From Mesostigma viride (Eukaryota > Streptophyta > Mesostigmatophyceae > Mesostigmatales > Mesostigmataceae): a stretch of 64,000 nt of DNA. The stretch covers positions 972,728 to 1,036,727 of the forward strand of contig RPFO01000645.1 in the NCBI GenBank assembly GCA_009746045.1. Reading direction: 5' to 3'. A program made the position numbers and the translations under genes. The notes beneath the pieces were generated by a model. That model was not told the DNA's origin. It searched no databases and was given only the letters and a program-made list of their open reading frames with translations. This document shows positions 61,335-64,000 of this stretch, in pieces; within the stretch, counting starts at the first letter, position 1; each line of letters begins with the position of its first letter.

Positions 61335-62690
61335 TAATAAGCACGTGACTGCGTCACGTGGGTGCCAATACAGAGTAAAGGAACCTTCAACCCTATATAC
61401 ACAGCGAGAAGGAGGGAGGGCGCCCTAGCTTCTCTCACTGCCGCAGGTGGGCAGGCCACAGAGCGCTCTCTCCACGGCATGGCATGCCGGGGCGCAACAC
61501 TGTGGGTGCAATACAACCAGTGCAATACCATAGGTAGGCTGACGCATAGCTTATGCTACAAATGTGAGGTGGGCTCAAGACGCCGGCTAATTAAGGCGCA
61601 AGCTGATGGCCACAAGGTGCCAGAGCTAATTGAAGGTACTATAACGCTGTGCGCTAATATCATTTCAAGTGCTGGAATGCCTGAGCTATCCCATAATCGA
61701 TTGCCCCCATCTAGACAACTAGCTGGAGTGCTCTATCCCGGGGAAGCCGGCCCGGGGGGGCTTCCACAGTTTCTTGTTGACATAGAGGTCCCCGCCCCGC
61801 CAGTACACTTGGGGCTTCTCGGGGTTGGTCTTGTGGCGGATGTAGTCGGGCCACTGATCGCGGCGTTGCTGCTGCTGGGCTGGCGTCAGGTCGTCGTCAA
61901 GCGACCAGGAGGTGTCCACCAGCTTCTTGCGGCGAGAGAGGAACCGAACTCGGGCTGTGATGTCGCTGAAGGTGAGGACCACTGGAGGGGGCCCAGCCTT
62001 GGCCCGTGGATGGGGCAGGCGGTAGGCGCCCTGCAGTAGTATCGCACCTGGCAGCTGCATGCACGCCAAGAGCCGGTTTCTTCAGCTCATCGAGAAGAGA
62101 GCTAGTCTGGGGTCTCCTCCGGTGGCATGTCGAAGCGCCTGAGGATGACCCGGCAGCGGCGACGGTCGCGGTCAGCGGCCTCGCGGCGCGTGTCTTCCAG
62201 CTCCTGGAGCTTGGTGGTGATGGCGGTCGTGGTAGAGGATGCCTGGCTCTTGAGCAGGTCCGCCCAGGAGGCGCGAGTCGAGGGGTCATCGCTAGCCCTA
62301 CCAGCAGGTTGGGCGGCGATGGTGGCCGTTCGCTCGGCGATCTCGGGGACCTGCGTGGCAAGGCCGTCTACTTTGGCAGCAACTGCCTCAAGTTTCACGG
62401 TGCCTTGGCCGACTCGGCCTTCCACCTGGCGGCGGTGGTCACAGTGGCTGTGGCCTCGGAAACTTTGGTGGCAATGTGCTCTTGCGTAGCAGTAAACTGA
62501 GGCTGGAGCTTAAGGGCGACTCTGGCTTCAATGTTGTTGACCTTGGCCGAGAGAGTGTTGAGTGGGCCGTCAGGCGCATTCAGGGCGGCGAGCTGCTCAG
62601 CCATCGGCGCCAGCTGCTCCGCCACTGCAGCTCGGATGGAGTCCGTGCTGGGGCAGGTGCTGCTCTGCGGGGACTGCTGCAGCTGCTGTG
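61335..62690 (-). mobile_element. ORF1-only L1-like element, copy C, minus strand
   Basis: The ORF1 frames run from ~62690 to the stop at 61719. They have heptad-rich AEQLAPMAEQLAALNAPDGP and KVNNIEARVALKLQ, then LQELEDTRREAADRDRRRCR leading into the RRM, PPPVVLTFSDITARVRFLSR, LDDDLTPAQQQQRRDQWPDY and VYWRGGDLYVNKKLW. One stop (DMPPEETPD*) and a frame change lie within the RRM. The 3' UTR ends in a different hairpin, CACGTGACGCAGTCACGTG, before a TTAATTAA tail. No ORF2 is present. Confidence 0.7.
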
Positions 62691-62754
62691 GCTTTCATTG
62701 ATACTTCTTATAATCTTTTTCTTTTAACACCGAAAGTTCTCTGCGTGCCCATTT

Positions 62755-63950
62755 CTCGCCCAGGCGGTGAAAAACATCAATTGCCGCCCTGCCAGCACCT
62801 GCTGGCCCTGCCGACGATGCTCCTCCCACCCAGACCTGGCGGACATGCTGAAGCACCACACCACCTCCACCACCTCCGCCGTCGCAGCACAGCTCAAGCA
62901 GCAGACGCTCGATCTCCGCGAGGAGGCCGAGCTCGACAAGCACAGCCTTAACGTACGTCATCGTCAAGAACTTCGACCTGGTTCAAGGTGAGAACTCCGT
63001 GAAGCTTGCACAGGCTTTTGAGAAAGAAGTTCTTGGCCGCATGGGCCTCATTGGTGAGATCAAGCTGGAGGCCCACAGCCTTCCCCGCTCGCGGGGTAAG
63101 GCGGGAGCGCCTCCGCTGCTGCTCATCTTTGAGAAGGTTCCCGGCGGCGTACAAGATTTCGTTCCTAGCTCAGACGCCGCAAGCGCTTGAGAGGATTCGC
63201 TACACCTTGGAGGGCCTGGCGCAGCAACAACGGCGACGGGAGCTATGGCCGACCTACCTCCAGCTCCGACAGACCGCGACGGGGAAGCCAGTACCGGCTT
63301 CCCCGTCACCCCTACACGTGTACTGGAAGGGGGCGGCGCCATCTACGTCGGCCACAAGCCCGGCCTGACAAGCAACCCCCGCTGCCCCAGCACCCTCAGC
63401 CACCCCAGCTTAGGGGACTAAAGCAGAGTAGTTTAGAATAGTAAGGCCGGTAGACAACGTGGCCTTGTACATGTACGCCTATTATGGGCCCCATACCAGC
63501 TGATTAAATTAAATTAAATTAAATTATAACATGACTCCGTTGGGAGATCATGTAGCACATATTCCCGTGGATGGATGGAGGGGGGGGCAAAGCCGCGAAA
63601 CCGAACTAATCTAACTCTAAGCTAATCTAATCTAGAAAACCCTACTTATTCTACTCAGCAAAGCGCCCCTTCCGCTTGGGGGGAGGGGGCTTGCCCACAG
63701 GGTCGGGCGTATGAGCCTGGACAATGGTCTTCCACCTCCTCTTGTCCTGCATAGCAGTCCAAGCAATATTTAGCCCTGTACATGTGTGCCCATGCAAGTG
63801 CCCTGGTGCACCTAGAGCAAGGGTCCTTTACATCCCCACCCTTGCAGGAAGTAGCTTAGGATGTATGATAGGCCATATGCCCCCTCTCAAGGGCTATGTG
63901 CTACATATACTCCCAACGGAGTTATGTTACAATTCAATTCAATTCAATGT
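62755..63950 (+). mobile_element. ORF1-only L1-like element, copy D, with nested LINE insertion
   Basis: ORF1 starts mid-protein, then LKQQTLDLREEAELDKHSLN, RRM residues (VKLAQAFEKEVLGRMGLIGE, APPLLLIFEKVPGG), LAQQQRRRELWPTYLQLRQT and VYWKGAA, with a stop near 63419. Its 3' UTR matches copy A but is interrupted at 63505-63768 by a minus-strand LINE. It resumes at 63769 (CCTGTACATGTGTGCC) and ends CTCCCAACGGAG plus AATTC repeats at ~63945. Another 3'-UTR-like segment starts at 63950 and runs off the window. Confidence 0.7.
63505..63768 (-). mobile_element. LINE 3' end nested in copy D, minus strand
   Basis: Tail AATTTAATTTAA repeats and GCTACATGATCTCCCAACGG at the left, then the last codons of ORF2 (AHTPDPVGKPPPPKRKGRF) on the minus strand. 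It matches the end of 55660-56105 and 6289-7003. It contains a short CCATCCATCC run in the 3' UTR, the likely seed of ATGG microsatellites. Confidence 0.7.
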
Positions 63951-64000
63951 GTGCCTATGATGATCCCCACACCACATGATGGCTAGCACTATTTAGTCAT

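Overview
This is repeat-rich nuclear DNA from a eukaryote, most likely a green-lineage alga. The evidence is spliceosomal introns (GT-AG and one GC-AG), a GATA zinc-finger gene of the CX2CX18CX2C type common in plants and fungi, an FHA-domain protein with a plastid-transit-like N-terminus, and DIRS/PAT-class, L1-like and RLE-type retroelements. I cannot name the species. I saw no rRNA, intact tRNA, CRISPR array or bacterial operon.

Only three genes look like ordinary host genes. They are a GATA-type transcription factor (minus strand, 3' exons missing, 253-1066), a four-exon mitochondrial-type enoyl-CoA hydratase (8650-15468) whose 3.25-kb first intron holds long microsatellites, and a two-exon FHA protein (59310-60425). 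Nearly everything else recognisable is mobile or simple repeat.

Region by region: 2.9-8.3 kb holds short insertions with readable target-site duplications (a 61-bp LINE tail, a truncated LINE ORF2, a TIR element, two Helitron-like elements, tiny ~68-bp retroposons) and a 1.43-kb pure CAA array. From 16.1 to 43.9 kb, one ATGG microsatellite has been invaded twice. First comes a 7.0-kb PAT/Ngaro-type tyrosine-recombinase retrotransposon (16819-23847) with split direct repeats A1...B1-A2-B2, itself broken by a 1.69-kb DNA transposon. Next comes a ~19.8-kb giant DNA transposon (24070-43865) with matching terminal inverted repeats. The giant element carries a spliced DDE-transposase-like gene, a nine-exon gene for a >2000-residue protein of unknown function, a small ORF, a ~3.2-kb minisatellite interrupted by a 930-bp foldback element, and about 25 copies of a ~22-bp palindrome centred on CTGCAG that I find nowhere else in the window. 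From 43.9 to 58 kb and 61.3-64 kb lie many truncated LINEs. One group encodes an L1-type ORF1 only and runs straight into the same 3' hairpin and AT-rich tail used by ORF2-bearing copies. A second group has C-termini resembling a restriction-like endonuclease. A 478-bp foldback element with perfect 192-bp arms lies at 50.8-51.3 kb.

The main candidate for a new system is the giant transposon with its private palindrome family. The PAT element is the second: its recombination core (ATGGAT) matches the microsatellite it sits in. Many coding regions need single-base frame changes; whether these are real decay or read errors cannot be told from the sequence alone.
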